A stretch of 64,000 bases of DNA from Paramecium pentaurelia (lineage: Eukaryota; Ciliophora; Oligohymenophorea; Peniculida; Parameciidae), in assembly GCA_905183005.1 (NCBI GenBank), contig CAJJDO010000058.1, forward strand, positions 3,706 to 67,705. Reading direction: 5' to 3'. The notes beneath the pieces were generated by a model, which was not told the DNA's origin, did no database searches, and saw only the letters and a program-made list of their open reading frames with translations. Both the position numbers and the translations under genes were made by a program. Positions within the stretch are counted from its first letter, which is position 1, and every line of letters begins with the position of its first letter. Positions 45,519-59,430 of this stretch are shown piece by piece.

Positions 45519-46942
45519 TCAACCAATTAAACGATATCTAAGATTATCTTCAAAATTGAATTTAGTTAACTTTGGATTTTATTTTAATTTTTATGCATTA
45601 ATAAAAAATGGATTATTTTCATCATTAAATTTACTAAAATATTTATAAATAAATATACCTAGTTCTTAAATTAGATGTATTGCTACTCTATGGAATTTTA
45701 ACTAATTTATCTATATATGATATAGTCTTAACTCTTATTTCTTCTTCTCTCAAAGGTGTTATAGAGAAAGCTATAATTAATAATGTAACATTATCAGTTG
45801 TCTTTCGTAATAAACTTTCTTTGATTACTGATTCCACTGCATTTGACATCATATATGGTAAATCTTTAGTATTTTAATTACTTTAAACATCCTTCCAAAT
45901 TCCATTTATTACATCTTTTGAACTCATAGTGTCAAATATACCATCACCTAATTTAATTTTATATTTTATGTTTACTTCCTAAAACAATAAAATCATGTTC
46001 ATTTATAATTTTAAATTATTTTATTTCTGGTTCAGCTATAACTATTTTTGGATTCCCACCAAATTTCTCTAATTTAGCTTCAATATCTCCAAAAGTTCTT
46101 GATACAGATAATCTTCCAGGATTTACTCTCACAGGTCCTAAAATTGGTTATCCATCTTCATTTATTCCATGAGTTTAATACACTTATCCTCCTCCTTTAA
46201 TAATTCTTTCTTTCTCTAATTCTGGTTTATGATCTTTTGAAAGATCAATAACTTTTTTTCCATTTTCTGCACTCAATATAGCTCTACTATCTCCTACATT
46301 TGCTACATAACATGTATCACCAATGATTAATACTACAATTGCACATGATCCACTTCTTTCTGGGATACCTTTATTGAATGAATCTTAAGCCATTTATAAA
46401 AAGCATTTTTCTGCTGCTTCAAATCCTTTTGTTATAGCATTAATAGGATTCCATGGAAATTCTGGTTCCTTTACTACAAATTAATGTAAGTTATCTCTTA
46501 AAAAATCTGAACATGCAGAACCACCATGTCCATCATATACTCCAAAATATGAACATTTTGGCCATTGTTCATTTTCTCTACTTTATGGTTTTATAATGTT
46601 TAAGATAATTGAGACTCTATCTTCATTGTAATCTCTAACTAATCCTTAATTTGTATTTGCTGCATAAGCTTTTATGATTCCATTTTTCAAACTAGAACAT
46701 CTTGTTGGTTCATAATTGGGTAAAGTGTTTTATCTTAGAAATGAAGTTTCTTAGAGACTCTTATATTAAGTTTCATTGGCTTTAGAAGAGTAAGATTATT
46801 TCTTAATAGGGGAATAATCAAATTGTTTGGAATAAGCGAGATTCAAATATTCAAATGGTTTTTTAGTTTATTTATCTAATATTGGATAGTTAGTTAAAAA
46901 AGTATTGATATCCCTGTTCTTGAATGTCCCTTTATTATTCAT
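45519..46942 (-). CDS. PP2C-type protein phosphatase (PPM family)
   Basis: 456 aa after introns 45634-45658 (25 nt) and 45948-45975 (28 nt). Mg2+/Mn2+-dependent Ser/Thr phosphatase. Motifs: R-D-Y-N-E-D-R, F-G-V-Y-D-G-H-G-G (metal-binding Asp/Gly), C-Y-V-A-N-V-G-D-S-R-A, D-H-K-P, L-S-V-S-R-T-F-G-D, L-G-S-D-G-I-F-D and D-N-V-T, all in family order. The ~125-residue N-terminal extension is Ser/Asn/Tyr-rich. The C-terminal ~50 residues depend on the second intron; an alternative 22-nt intron nearby gives a different short linker but the same final frame. Confidence 0.93.
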
Positions 46943-47123
46943 AATTAATTTAATTTGAATTTAAACATGCAACGTATAATTTAATGACCTTATTCAAAAT
47001 TAATATTATTAGTGAAAAAATGTATAATTGTACAAAAGTAATAAATATATTATTTGCATATACAAATGTATAAATATAATTAAAATAATAATATTTTTAA
47101 TAATAAAAATTATTGTTTACAAA

Positions 47124-47336
47124 ATGTCTTTCACACCTCCTAAATCATCAAGCAAGTTCCAATAAATGATAAACATACCATTTGTAGATAAATTCTAAAA
47201 AACATTCAGCGATGTTGAAATGTAATGCGTGCAAAGAAAATTAGATTTTGGTGAAATGGATTTACAATCAAAAAAGTCTATTAATACTTTTAGAATAAAC
47301 AAAATACATAAACCAACCATAGGTAAACTAAGATGA
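47124..47336 (+). CDS. small basic protein, 70 aa
   Basis: ATG at 47124, TGA at 47334-47336. Basic (M-S-F-T-P-P-K-S-S-S-K at the start, R-I-N-K-I-H-K-P-T-I-G-K near the end), with a central F-S-D-V-E-M. Located 149 bp upstream of the nucleoporin gene on the same strand; no intron connects the two in a canonical way. Could be real or a chance frame. Confidence 0.45.
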
Positions 47337-47485
47337 ATTACTTGATTTATATATATATTAATACTTCTTACTACAATGATTAATCTATTTATTATAAAAT
47401 TTAATGATTACTAATAATGTAATAATGAAGTGTGGTTAATAATTTTTAATATTTTAAATAAAAAGTACTCTAAAATTAAGTAATA

Positions 47486-50299
47486 ATGAATTTTGGATTG
47501 TAGCCAACTACGCTTCTAACTACCTAACCTAACACATAATAAGCACCATCAATCTTTGGTTAACGTAATACTATAATTAATAAAAAAGCTCAAACATTAC
47601 CAACAATGTAAACACAATAAGGAGGATTATAACCATAACCATAACCATTAGCAAATTAATAATTATAGCCATAATTGACTACAACAACTGTATAACCTCA
47701 AAATCAAATACTAAAGAAAGGTGAATTCGAAAACCTAGTTAAGTATTATAAGGAAAAGCCTGAATTGGTATTTATGATTAGCTTAATATTAATAGACAAA
47801 ATAATAGGAATTATAATTATTTGTGTTGCAAACTAAGTATTTAAAAAATAGAATATAGAAAAAATTTCAAAAGCAAATAAATGTTAAACAAACTTAATGT
47901 AATATATTTTATAAAACTATTTTAGATTTATTAGTTGACACTCTCAGTTAAAAGGTGTGTTAATTATTTCAAAAATTTAACTTAAATGAACGTAATTTAG
48001 AATATACAAAAAAAGATGAATTATAAAGATTGAGTCAAAGAATCAAAGCTGATTAAGAAAAATAAAATTTATTATTTTAATCTCAAAATAAAATCAAGGA
48101 ATTATATTCATAATAGGTATCAAATTATTTGGAACTTAATAATAAATTTTAAATGAATAAAAATGTAATATATCATTATATATTATTTAGATGATAAATA
48201 CAATTTAAAAAAAAGAAATACTTACATAAAGTAGATAAACTAAAGAATTAATAAATTTATTACATGATAACAGAGCAGAATATGTCTAACCAAAATCTGT
48301 TTCAATTAAATCTATTTCTTTTAATACTCATAATTAATTAATAATTGAAAAATTATTTAAAGAATAAGAATTTTATGAAAAATTGGAGCAATTCTTAGAA
48401 TTCTAAAAATAAATTTAAGAAAATAAGTATGTTGATAAAACAGATTATTATGAAACTTTATTTTCTTGTTTTGTGAATATTTAGAGTGATCATAAGGATA
48501 TAATGAAATTATTATCTCTTTAATTTCAAGGTATCTAATTTCAATCTGATACAATTCAAAAAAATCTTCTCTAGAATTCAATTAAAATTTTAGAATCAGA
48601 AATGAATAGAAGAATTGGAATTCTAGATTTAGCTAATATTAATTGTAATTTATATTATATATAATATTATTTTAGAGAAATTCAAAGATATTTATTATAA
48701 TAACTTATCAAAACGTCTAACTATCTAAAGTGTAGGTCAATATTATCCAAGTGGTATCTTATTCTTATTAATGAGATGTGGATAATTAAAATAAGCAAAA
48801 TCAATCATGTTTTAATTTATCAAGAATCAAAAATATTAATTATTTTTTGAACTCTTAGAAGATAAAATGTAATTATTATTAAACATATTTTTAGTGAAAC
48901 AAATCAATAAAAAATATAAAAGCTTGATTAATTTTGTGATGATGATTTATTTGAATAATGTTATTTGATTGCCTTTGATTCAGGATCAGTATCATAAGTA
49001 TTTGAAAATCAACATTTTACTTAAGATTAAGATTTATTCTTTTGGATGACTCTAAAGACTACTCATATTGTAAATAAAGATGGATGTGATAATTGGACAT
49101 TATAGGATTTATAAGATGCTATTCCAAGAGATATTGGTTTCAAAATTGATATACATTTATAAAGATATTAGGAAGTCTTAAAAGAAATTTATAAAACATA
49201 GAATTCCTTAGTTTCTAAATTAGAATATTTTACATTATTCTTTATTATACAATCTCTTTTAGAAATACAAAATGAAAATACAATGATTGAAATGAATTAA
49301 ATTTTAAATGGAATTTTAGGACAAGTATTTGAAAAATACCCAGATATTGGAGGATTATTAATTATACTTACTGAACCTAATCTTTCATAAGCTATTGATA
49401 AAATATAAGCTGAAATGATGAAATATAAATATGGAGTTGAAGTATTTTAGGATAAAAAATTCTTTGAAAATTTTGAAAATATGTTTGGAGATAATTAAAG
49501 AACATAAGATTTTATTGAATCTATTGTTTAAGAACAGTTTTAATAAAATCTTCTTGAATATCATAAAGATTTTATAGATAATATCATAAAAGGCAATAAT
49601 ATTGTATATTTATTCATTTAATTAGAATGAATTACTAACAACACACAAATAATTTATTGGAAATATTGATATGAGAATGGAAGAACTCAAAAGTTACTTG
49701 GAATTCAGAAAAACAAGTTTTACTAATCTTGCAATGAATTTATACTAAATTTCAGGAATTTTATTATTAACAACTGAATGTTAATTCAATTTGAAGGCTT
49801 AAGAATTAAAATTTATTTCTGGTGCTACTCCTAAATTTCTTGTGAAAAACAACAATAACCCTAAATAATATTATAATCTATTCTCAACTATATATTAAAT
49901 TGCTGTATCTAATCATAGATAAAAGCACATTTTTGATTTATTATAAGCTTTTAACTTTTTAATTCAATCAAGTAAAATAGAATAATTCAATGAAAATAAA
50001 TTCAGATAGTATTTAGTGTAAATTGATATATCAAAATTAACCAAAATTTTAATAAATAATAAATAATTGTATTTGTTAAAATTATTCTTTTGGATGATTG
50101 AAATTACTCTTGAAATTCATGATAAAAAAATAGATGAATATAAGTATATATAAATAATATTTATAATAGAAATATGAAAGAAACATTTTAAAGATTAATA
50201 AATAATAAATCATATTAAAATGTTGTACTTAATTCCTTATTTTTAATAAATAGAGAAGTTGATTTGCATTTTTAAGATTTCAAATTAATGCCAAAATGA
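47486..50299 (+). CDS. NUP93: Nup93/NIC96-like nucleoporin
   Basis: 884 aa after six introns (47768-47795, 48165-48190, 48645-48675, 48869-48894, 49604-49625, 50144-50169). It starts M-N-F-G-L-Q and soon has S-I-F-G-Q, FG-type dipeptides in a Gln/Pro/Thr-rich leader, as in fungal NIC96. A long coiled coil (residues ~110-250) follows. The remainder is the all-helical NIC domain; P-S-G-I-L-F-L-L-M-R-C-G-Q-L-K-Q-A matches the family's W-x-x-I-Y-x-x-L-R-C-G motif in position, though conservation is modest. Role by family: inner-ring linker of the nuclear pore, binding Nup205/188 and the Nup62 complex. Length is close to the usual 820-840 aa. Confidence 0.75.
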
Positions 50300-50482
50300 A
50301 TATTATATTATAGTATCTTTTAAGTAGTAATAAATTAATTTATATTATTGTATATTTTCATACAAATAAATTTTAATCATATTTAATTAATAAAAGATGA
50401 GAAAGTAATAAAAAAATAAAAATATATAAATATATGAATGTATATAATTATCATACTCAAACCATTTAAAGTTTTAGTATTT

Positions 50483-52448
50483 TCAATTATAATAAGATTT
50501 TTTATCAAAATTAAAACTATTATTTAAAGTACTTTTTTGATTTGTACTCTTATTATTATTTTCTTATTTTTGTACTTTTGATCTTTTATTTACAGAATTA
50601 CTTGTTTTAGTCGAAGTTGGTATCTCATACAATCTAGAGTTCTATCTAAAGTTATTTTGTAATTGCCATAGTTAACTAGTTGGTTTTTGATTACAATCAA
50701 TCATTAACTTTTTCTGATAATTAGTTAAATCAAATAAATCTTTAGTTGTATGTTTGCTATTACTTTTTTTACGTTCTTCAGTTTGTTTAGTACTATAGTT
50801 ATTGACACTGACATATTCAAAAGAGGAATTAACTTATTTTTATTATAAACTCTTCTTTTATTTAGATTTAGATTATGGTGAGACAGAATCTCTTTAGACA
50901 CCAGTCTTGCTTTTATTGTGTTCAGAAGATTAATGATTTGTAGGTGTCTTTTTAGGAATATGATAAGATATGGATTTAGGTCTCTCTAAAGTGTCATCAA
51001 CAGATTATAATGAGATGATTTGTGTAACATCAGTGGGTATTGCAAATTTCTATTATGGATTGATAGGTTAGTATTTCATTTTATGTGCATAATTAACAAG
51101 CATTTAAGTTTAGTCATCACTAATAGCTTATGGAACACTTTTGCCTCTATTTTAAGAATTGCTATTAGTTTATCCATTCTATTATACTGAACCAGATCTA
51201 TTTTATTTAAAGATTGAAGTGGCAACAATATTAGAAATGGGAGCTAAAAAGATATTATAATAAATGATTACGTTTTTTAGGTCTTTATTTAGGTTCCAAT
51301 AAGGATTCTTCAAAAACACTACTATTAATATCAGCTTTTGATTGGATTCCATTAATTAAATTACGTTTTAATGCCAAATAATAAGCAGTTGTAACATCAT
51401 TGTGTTTATTGGCATCTAAACACTTAATTATGTATTCTTTATCATAACCTTGTTGAGATAAAGAGTCTACAACAGAGTCATCAATAGGCATTCTATTATA
51501 TCCAACAATGATTCCTGGAGATATCTTAGATTAACTTTAATAGAGATTGAACCAGGGATGTGATTTCATTTATTCAACTGTAATTCTCTTTTTTGGATCA
51601 GTTGTTAAAACAGCCTTTATAAAATTGGCACCTTCATTTGATACAAATTTAGGTATAGAATATTCACCATTAAGTATTTTCTTATAAAGAGCAGAAGTAT
51701 TTTGATCCTAGATTAACTAAATTAAAAAAATACTTCAAAGGGCAAATAACCACAAATACTAGCAAATAATATAACTCCACTACTCCAAATATCAACCATT
51801 AAACAATCATATTTTTAACCTGCTATCATTTCAGGAGCTGCATAACAAGGACTTCCACAAGCAGTTTTTAATAATTCTCCTTTTTTATATGTATTTCCTA
51901 GTCCAAAATCTACAATCTTTATAGAATTATTGAAGTCTAAGAGTAGATTTTCTGGCTTAAGATCTCTATGTACAATACAGAGTTTATGTAAGTACTCAAT
52001 ACCAGATATCAGTTATTAATAAAATTTGCAAGCCTCGATTTCTTAAAGTCGTTAATGTTTGACTATATATTCAAAGAGTTCTCCTCCATTTGCAAATTCC
52101 ATCACAATAAAGATATGCTTGGGAGTTTCAATAATCTATATATTCAATAGAAATGTATACTTCGTACAATTGAATTACATGTTTATGTCTTATCAATTTT
52201 AAGATGTGTATTTCTCTGGACACTCGTTCTACATCTGCAACTTCTACAATTCTCTCTTTCTCCAATATTTTTATTGCCACTTTCTCTTATGATTTCAGAT
52301 GAACAGCCAACTTCACCTTTCCAAAAGTACCTTCTCCCAATGTTTTAACTTTTTATTAATATATTTATATACTAAGCTAATAATTCCCTATTATCCTTCT
52401 ATTATTGAGCCTAATACCGTTCTTATTCTCTTTGTCTGACTCATTCAT
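50483..52448 (-). CDS. SNF1/AMPK-related kinase with UBA-like domain
   Basis: 620 aa after four introns (51244-51271, 51708-51733, 52136-52160, 52349-52372). Kinase residues ~18-275: L-G-E-G-T-F-G-K-V, A-I-K lysine, H-R-D-L-K-P-E-N, D-F-G-L-G and L-K-T-A-C-G-S-P-C-Y-A-A-P-E. Directly behind it lies the autoinhibitory/UBA-like module typical of this group (D-D-S-V-V-D-S-L-S-Q-Q-G-Y-D then Y-I-I-K-C-L-D-A-N-K-H-N-D-V-T-T-A-Y). The C-terminal ~270 residues are Ser/Asn/Gln-rich and show no KA1 domain. The intron at 52349-52372 is required to start the frame at M-N-E-S-D-K. It differs from the other SNF1-like kinase at 31 kb by the UBA and the missing KA1. Confidence 0.93.
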
Positions 52449-52747
52449 TCCAGCTAACTATAAAATTATTTATATTAATAATATCGTTAATAATACACAA
52501 TAATTCTTATTCCACCTTATTAATCATTACTTACATAACCTCCCCTTCCTTTATTAATCTTCATTACCTCTATCACTTTCAATAATAAAAGATTTTTTCA
52601 TTTTATTTATTTTTGTGTACCCTCCTTCCTCCTATTAAGATTGAATCCAGAACCAATACATTATAATTCTAATCATATAACATTAATCAAATATGTAATC
52701 TTTACCATTATTAAATATTATATAGAGCATTAATTTACAATATTTTC

Positions 52748-53473
52748 ATGCAAGACAATATATTCGACTTTGTAATTACAGTATCTCAATCATAAAAGAA
52801 TGAATAAACAGTCTATTATCAACTTAAGTAACTCTAATTACCTATTTGATAGCTTCTTCAATTAAAAAAATCAACTAGTCTTCCATAATTAACATAGATA
52901 TTCAGAACTTAAAAAGTTTCATCAAGCACTTGAGACTCTCAAAATCACATTACCTTCTTTTCCTGGCACTTATTGGTGGAAATCAGTTAATTCAGATCCT
53001 GATTTGATAGAAGAACGAAAACAATAGCTAGATGAATATTTCAAAAGTCTCACTTGCTCTAAAATTGTTAGAGATTCCTTAATTTTTAAGAACTTCATCT
53101 TATCAGCATAAAAAGAAGCTGAAAAACGTATCCTTAAAGTATTCATCTTTTATTTATATCAAAAAGGAATAGAAAGAAAAGGCTAAGAAAGCTGAAGGCT
53201 ATGTTAATTAAAACTAAAAGAAACTCAAAACTATTAAATATTAAACACCTGCTGCCAATCCAGTCAATCTACCTCCTACTCCTGGGGAATAAAAAGAAAG
53301 ATCATAATCTTTAGAACATAAACCTTAAAGTAGTAAAATTGAAAAAGATAATAATAAAGGTAGCAAACATTAATCACCTGTAATTAATTATTTATATTAA
53401 ATATTAATAGATTCTTAATTTCGGAGGATCAAAAATCTTTAGAGGCATCTTATCAAACGCTGCTAAATAATGA
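52748..53473 (+). CDS. PX-domain protein (sorting nexin-like)
   Basis: 213 aa after three introns (52828-52852, 53139-53166, 53380-53410). Residues ~5-120 form a PX domain: R-Y-S-E-L-K-K-F-H-Q-A-L carries the phosphate-contact Arg-Tyr-Ser, L-P-S-F-P-G is the proline loop (x-P-P-K-type loop altered), and E-E-R-K-Q-Q-L-D-E-Y-F-K-S-L the R-R-x-x-L-x-x-Y-L helix. PX domains bind PI3P on endosomes. The C-terminal ~90 residues are Lys/Gln/Pro-rich, with no BAR domain. Confidence 0.85.
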
Positions 53474-54150
53474 CGAATTAATTTAAAATTTATTGTGTTT
53501 ATATAATTGATTGATGTTCAAAGAATATAACATTTGCACATTTCTTTTATTTGTATAACACAGTCCATTAAGGAAATCAATTTTATAAGAATTTAGAAAT
53601 CAAATAAAAAGAATAAATTGAATCATCATTACCTTTTATCATCATCCTGGTTTATTCTTGATTATTAATGTTAATAGATTATAATGTAACTGTTCTAAGT
53701 ATTCTAAAAAAAAAGAGTTATTTTTTTAGAAATTAGACTTAATATATTTAGAATTTTAGAAATATTCTCTATTTATTTGATAAGATTAATAAACAAATGA
53801 ATGTTAATTAATTTCAAGAGTATATAAATATATAGGATGATAATAAACTATTAATATTAAAATAATTATATTTATACAACTATTTTATTAAAAATATAAT
53901 TTAAATCAATACAAAAACTTGGTCTCAAATTTTCAAAGAGCATAATCAATTTATATAACTATTAAATTGACTATTGCAACTTAGGTGGTAAGATCAATAA
54001 GTTATAAGACATATAAATTTAATCTGAAACTTAGATGATCAATAAATAACGGCTAAACTATAATTCATTTGATATTTGAATAAAATGATAAAATATATGA
54101 TATATTTTGAATATAGTAAGATTAAATATCATTGAATATTATTATTTACA
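53474..54150. other. intergenic region
   Basis: AT-rich DNA between two plus-strand genes. No coding or RNA feature seen. Confidence 0.55.
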
Positions 54151-55546
54151 ATGTAATAAATGTTAATCCCTACAAGTTCAGGATAGACTTCATTAGAAAA
54201 CAATACAAACATTCTATATGAATGTATAGTAGAAAGAAGACACTTATTCTTAAATCGAAAATATTATCTACAATTAACAACGCAATGTCTCACTCTAAGT
54301 GAAGTAATTAAATATTTTGATAAATTTAAATAGAAACAAAACCAGTAGAATCCAAAATATATCTATTAATTAAAAATAGATAAAGTATTCACTTGGTCTG
54401 TTCTTAATAATAAAATTGTTGGGTTTTAGCTTCCATATTAAGATAAAATAAAAGACTTCTTTGGTAATCCAAATGATATGGTGAATCTAAAGACAAAGAT
54501 GGGTGCTTTGGTTTGTTATTAAAAGATAGAAATGTTTTATAAGAAAGAGGAAATCCTTTAAACTGGTTCTTTTGGAAAAGTAGTTTTATGTAATTAATAT
54601 TGTTAGGTCACTAAAGAAATCTGTAGATTCACCTCTAATATTGTAGCTATTAAGAGTATTAAATGTTAAAACAATCAGAGTCCAGCCATTAAAAATGAAA
54701 TTGAAATACTCAAAAAATTGAAGTAAGGTAATGTTTTAAACATTCTTGAAATCAAAGAAGTTTATAAAGATGAATTCAATTACTATATTGTTACAGAGTA
54801 TCTTCCTGGATCAAATCTAAAGTAGCATCTAGAACGTAAAACTAAACCCTACTCAATATAAGAAGCTTTATAAATAATGGAAGTAATATTTTAATTAAAT
54901 TTAGTCGCTTTTAAAAGGATTACAAAGCATTCATCAAAATGGAATAATTCATAGAGACTTAAAACCAGCAAATCTGATGTATCATAATAATTAAATCAAA
55001 ATAATCGATTTTGGATTAGCTTGTTTTAATGGTAAACAGCTTGAATAATACCCATCTTGTGGTACTACTGGTTATTCTGCACCTGAAGTACTTAATGTTT
55101 GGAATAAGAAATAAGCATATGATTATAAAGTAGATTTGTTCAGTGTAGGATGCATACTTTATAAATTATTGACATTAGATGGACTATTTAGAAGTAATAA
55201 TGAAAAGGAAACTTTTAAAAATAATAAAACATGTTAATTCACAATTAAGGAAAAAGGTTCAGTTTTTGATTTAGTATAATTATTAGTGAAAGCAGAACCT
55301 CAATAGAGATTAGATTGTTAATAAGCTATAGAAGCAGTTTAAGCATTACTTGATTATAAATATTTTGATGTGAACATATGGTATACCAATAAATTAAAAT
55401 AATATCATATTGGGAGATCTTAATGTGAATTAAATCAGGAACCTTAAACTAAATTATCAAGATAATGTAGTTTAACTAATTTCAAATATCAGGAACCATA
55501 AACTGAAAGATAAAGAAATATACCAAAAAAAATAGACTAAAATTGA
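54151..55546 (+). CDS. protein kinase with PH-like N-terminal region (ciliate-type)
   Basis: 457 aa after one 22-nt intron (54883-54904). Two in-frame ATGs (54151 and 54160) are possible starts. The first ~125 residues are beta-rich (Y-L-Q-L-T-T-Q-C-L-T-L then V-F-T-W-S-V-L), a PH-like region common in front of Paramecium kinases. Kinase motifs: T-G-S-F-G-K-V loop with only two of three glycines, V-A-I-K lysine, H-R-D-L-K-P-A-N, D-F-G-L-A, G-T-T-G-Y-S-A-P-E. All catalytic residues are present, so it is probably active. The C-terminal 60 residues are Gln-rich and contain a duplicated phrase Q-E-P-Q-T (two copies about 20 residues apart). Subfamily not assigned. Confidence 0.88.
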
Positions 55547-55799
55547 TTTGTTAACAGACTAGATTTCTGTCTATTTGTTATATCTCAATATTTAATAAAT
55601 AGTAGAAAATATTATATTATATTATAATAAATTTTTAATTATTCATTACATTTATCATAAAAAATAATAATATATTGTTGATTGTTTCATTTATTATGAT
55701 ATTAATTATATTAGATATTATGTAAATTTAGAAATTAAAATAAGATCGATATAGTTTAAAAATGTATATTGTTATACTTATGATCTAATATATATAGAA

Positions 55800-57268
55800 T
55801 CAGAATTCAAATATGGATGCCTCACTTTTAAGTCCATCATAAATTAATGTATTATTGATAGGAACAAACTAATTGGTAATTAATTTAACTGCTTCTTAAG
55901 ATGCCATTCCACCTATCACTGAAGCTATCATGTGTAACTTTGATCCCTCATATCTACATATTTCTAAAATATGTGATTCAGGTACACTATCCACATTGAC
56001 TAATTTACATTATTTTACAACTATCTCCTATAATAATTAGATATCACTCTTTTATTGATTTGGCCATCTATTATTAATTTGATAGAATTCATTAACTGAT
56101 CTCAATAATATATACCAAATGTAGCAATCATTATCATAATCATCAACTTAATTAGGTTATTGTAATTCTTATTAAATAGTACGATAATTGATAGTTTTTA
56201 AATCTTAGACATTCTCTATAAATAAACGTATTGTTTCATCATTTATTTTATTTTAACAAAGATCTTTGAATATTTAAAAGTCTTTTTCTATTCTTACTCC
56301 ATAAATATTATTTTTTAAATGCACATATGTTTATGTAAAACATTTCATATCTGGAAAAGCTTTACTTAAAGGAGGTACTCCATGAATTTACACAAATTAT
56401 CTAAGTGCTTACAGTAATATGTAAAACTAACTTTCATTATCATCTTATTCCATCTCTGTTGATTCAAGAATGTTTTTCCAATTTTAACTTTCAAATGCTT
56501 AATCAATATTATCAATTGCCTCATAAAAATTACCTTTATATTAATACTCTAGATTATCACATAGACTTAAAATAACCTATTTGAAATCTTAATGTTTTTC
56601 TTTAAAAGTAATTGGATATTTTCCATTAATTTAATGATATTTTTATAGAGCCTTATATAATATAACAATATAAGGAATATGAGCTAAATAATCTACATCA
56701 CCTTCGAATTCTATTGAATCAAAGTATTCTTTCAATTCTTAAAATGGATTGAAAATACGTAAATCATATTTTTGATTCATTGGTTTTGATTCTATAATAT
56801 GACATTTTGGAGAATACAATCTTATTTTACCAATAAATCCATAAGTTTAAAGTTCAATCAAATTAAATTTGTTTTCTAAAAACTATTATTCATTTGCTAT
56901 TATTAAATCAAATTTTTGATCATTGATATTATAATTCTCTAATTGATGCCACTCTCCTTTAACATCTGAGTTCATTTCCAATAAATATTCAAACACTACT
57001 TTTGCTCTACTCTATCCAATAGTATCGTGAGGAATAAAGAAATTGTTTTCAATATCCTATTCTGTGACTAATTTATTATCAACAATGATAACATAACCAA
57101 TACCAGGTAATACTAAATTTTTTAGAGTTTCTACTCCTACAGGATCACAACTAAATTCAATTATTTCAATCATTACCCCAATAATAACACTCTTGCATTT
57201 TATAGTCTTGCCTATCCATGTGGTCCCCAAATTCTAACCTATCTATCATATTTATCATTTGAACTCAT
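55800..57268 (-). CDS. NAE1: NEDD8-activating enzyme E1 regulatory subunit (AppBP1/ULA1)
   Basis: 480 aa after one 26-nt intron (57151-57176). N-terminus R-Q-V-R-I-W-G-P-H-G-Q and then the ThiF/E1 nucleotide motif V-L-L-L-G-C-D-P-V-G-V-E-T-L-K-N-L, followed by V-L-P-G-I-G-Y-V. The C-terminal end G-G-M-A-S-Q-E-A-V-K-L-I-T-N-Q-F-V-P matches the adenylation-fold closing segment found in this subunit. As in NAE1, no catalytic Cys-containing domain is evident; it would pair with a UBA3 subunit encoded elsewhere to charge NEDD8 for cullin modification. Length is slightly below the human 534 aa. Confidence 0.9.
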
Positions 57269-57440
57269 TTAAAAATATAAATAAAATAATCTAATTAGAT
57301 TATTAGATAAATATGCATATAAATGATATAAATATTTATTTCAATACTATCTTATATAATCTATTTAATATATACTATAATTATTACTACTTAAGTTTTA
57401 ATTAAATCTATAAAATAATATTAATAATATATAAACCAAA

Positions 57441-57938
57441 ATGAATCACGAATCAGAAAATACTCCCTTTATTTAACAAGAATTTCCTTCAAAAGAATCA
57501 CAAGATTCCTAACAAGAATAACCTAAAATAGTTTCAATTAACACATTGTTTCTATAAAATACTACCTAAGCCTTTAATCCTGGCAAAATGATAAGCAAAT
57601 AATTTTACGTTTTTTCAAGATCTCTCAAAAAGTATTGATTTATATGCAAACTATTTAGATCTATAGAATAATATAGAAATAATGAGAATATCCAATTTGC
57701 TAAGAATTTAACAACCTCTTTAGAGGAATTTGATGGTGTTTCATACAACAATTAATCATTAAATGAAGATAAATCTATCACAGCATAAGGAGTTAAGTTA
57801 TTTGGCAAAACAATCTCTAAGATTAAGGATAACATCATAGGAGCACAATAACCACAAGAACCATAAGAAAATTAATAGTAAAATAGAAATGAAACTCATA
57901 TTCAATAGAATCAAAAATAAGATGAAGAAAATATTTGA
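57441..57938 (+). CDS. small polar protein, 156 aa
   Basis: One 27-nt intron (57632-57658) removes an in-frame TGA. Polar and Gln-rich at both ends, with a central segment K-L-F-G-K-T-I-S-K-I-K-D-N-I-I-G that slightly recalls the N-terminal helix of Tim44-like proteins; the similarity is too short to assert. It is divergent from NAE1 (172 bp) and convergent with SEC13 (20 bp between stops). Confidence 0.65.
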
Positions 57939-57958
57939 TTTATATAAATATATATATT

Positions 57959-58958
57959 TCAAATTTCTACAAACTCACCTTATTATGTTTATCTATACAC
58001 TTAAACAAATGGATCATTCTTGTCATCCAATGTAGATATTGCTAATTGATTACCTAATGGAGACCATTATACTTTCCAACAAGGACCTTTAGCTTATATT
58101 TAAACTATTTTGCTGATGTTAACTTATTAATCATTGTTTTAATCCCATTTTAAATAGATAATATCAACTTAAGTAGACTTATAAAATTTTAATTTATACT
58201 TCCAATCCTGCAGCCAATATTTAATCTTAATAATATTACTCAGCTGCCCAATCAATAGATCTAACCCAACTTTCACATTAGATATATTTAATCTAAGTTA
58301 ATTTATATTCTCCATCTATAGGAGTAGTTACTTTCCATATTCTTATTGTCTTATCAGTACTACATGTTGCAAAATCCAATTCTTTGTCTCTTACCCAACT
58401 CACTTGATTTACACAAGATTAATGTTAACTTTCCTTATATTTAAATTAATATGTACAGATTTATGTTCCCAATCTTATTAATTTTTGATTTATCCATTTT
58501 TCTTTCTGTAATATATATGTACACTCCCATCTGCTACTCCAGCTGCCAATATTAATTTTCTATAAGACCATTAAATTGATTGAACTGATTCCTAATGTTC
58601 TGATAATTGAAGCAATAAAGAATATTTGCCTAATTTCTATTCTTTAAAGAGACAAATAGTTTTATCGAAAGAGCAAGATGCTAAAATATTTCCATATTTA
58701 GGATTAGACCAACTCAATTACCAAACTGGTCCTTTATGTTAACTATCTCAATTATGAATAAATTACAAATCACTAATTTTATATGATAATATGTCTTTCT
58801 ATTATTCTGATTTAAATGAATTAACATTAATTTCTTATATTTCTATATGTCCATCTGATGATCCTAATGCAATCTTAGTTCCAAAAAAATCATAACAAAC
58901 ATCATGCTTAGGATATAAATCTTGATACAATCATTCCTTCATTTTTCACTTCGATCAT
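57959..58958 (-). CDS. SEC13: SEC13-like COPII coat / nuclear pore propeller
   Basis: 302 aa after four introns (58178-58199, 58434-58456, 58743-58766, 58907-58928), the normal SEC13 length. Family phrases: H-D-V-C-Y-D-F-F-G-T-K-I-A near the start, G-P-V-W-Q-L-S-W-S-N-P-K-Y-G-N-I-L-A-S-C, A-A-G-V-A-D-G-S-V-H-I-Y and T-C-S-T-D-K-T-I-R-I-W. Six WD blades, completed by a partner blade in the family. In other eukaryotes it belongs to the COPII outer coat with Sec31 and to the Y-complex of the nuclear pore; the Nup93-like gene nearby is not evidence of linkage. Confidence 0.93.
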
Positions 58959-59061
58959 GTTTATCTTATTAACACTTTTAGTTTAAGATGGAATCTAAAG
59001 GAATTCAGGCTTTGGAGTCTTCTACATTTATTTATATATATATATAAATATTATATTAAAC

Positions 59062-59430
59062 TCAAATTTGTACAACAAATGTTTAATTTAAATCTCTATC
59101 TAAAGTGCATCCTCCAAATATAATAATCTTATTTAATTCTTCTGAATACAATGCACTACTAGCCATTATGGCTGTCTATATTGTACCTACTTTCTTTATT
59201 GATTAATCTTATAACTAATAGATATTTGAATTTAATGAAGCACCATCACAACCTCCAAAAATCCATATATCTTATTTGACTTTAACAGAAGTATGAGCAC
59301 ATAATGGAGTTGGAAGATTTTCAATCTATTCCACTTCAAAAGTGGATAAATTAATTACTTGAATATCTTGTAAAAGATCATTTTTATTTCTTCCACCTAA
59401 AATAATAAGATAATCTTGTTGATTATTTTC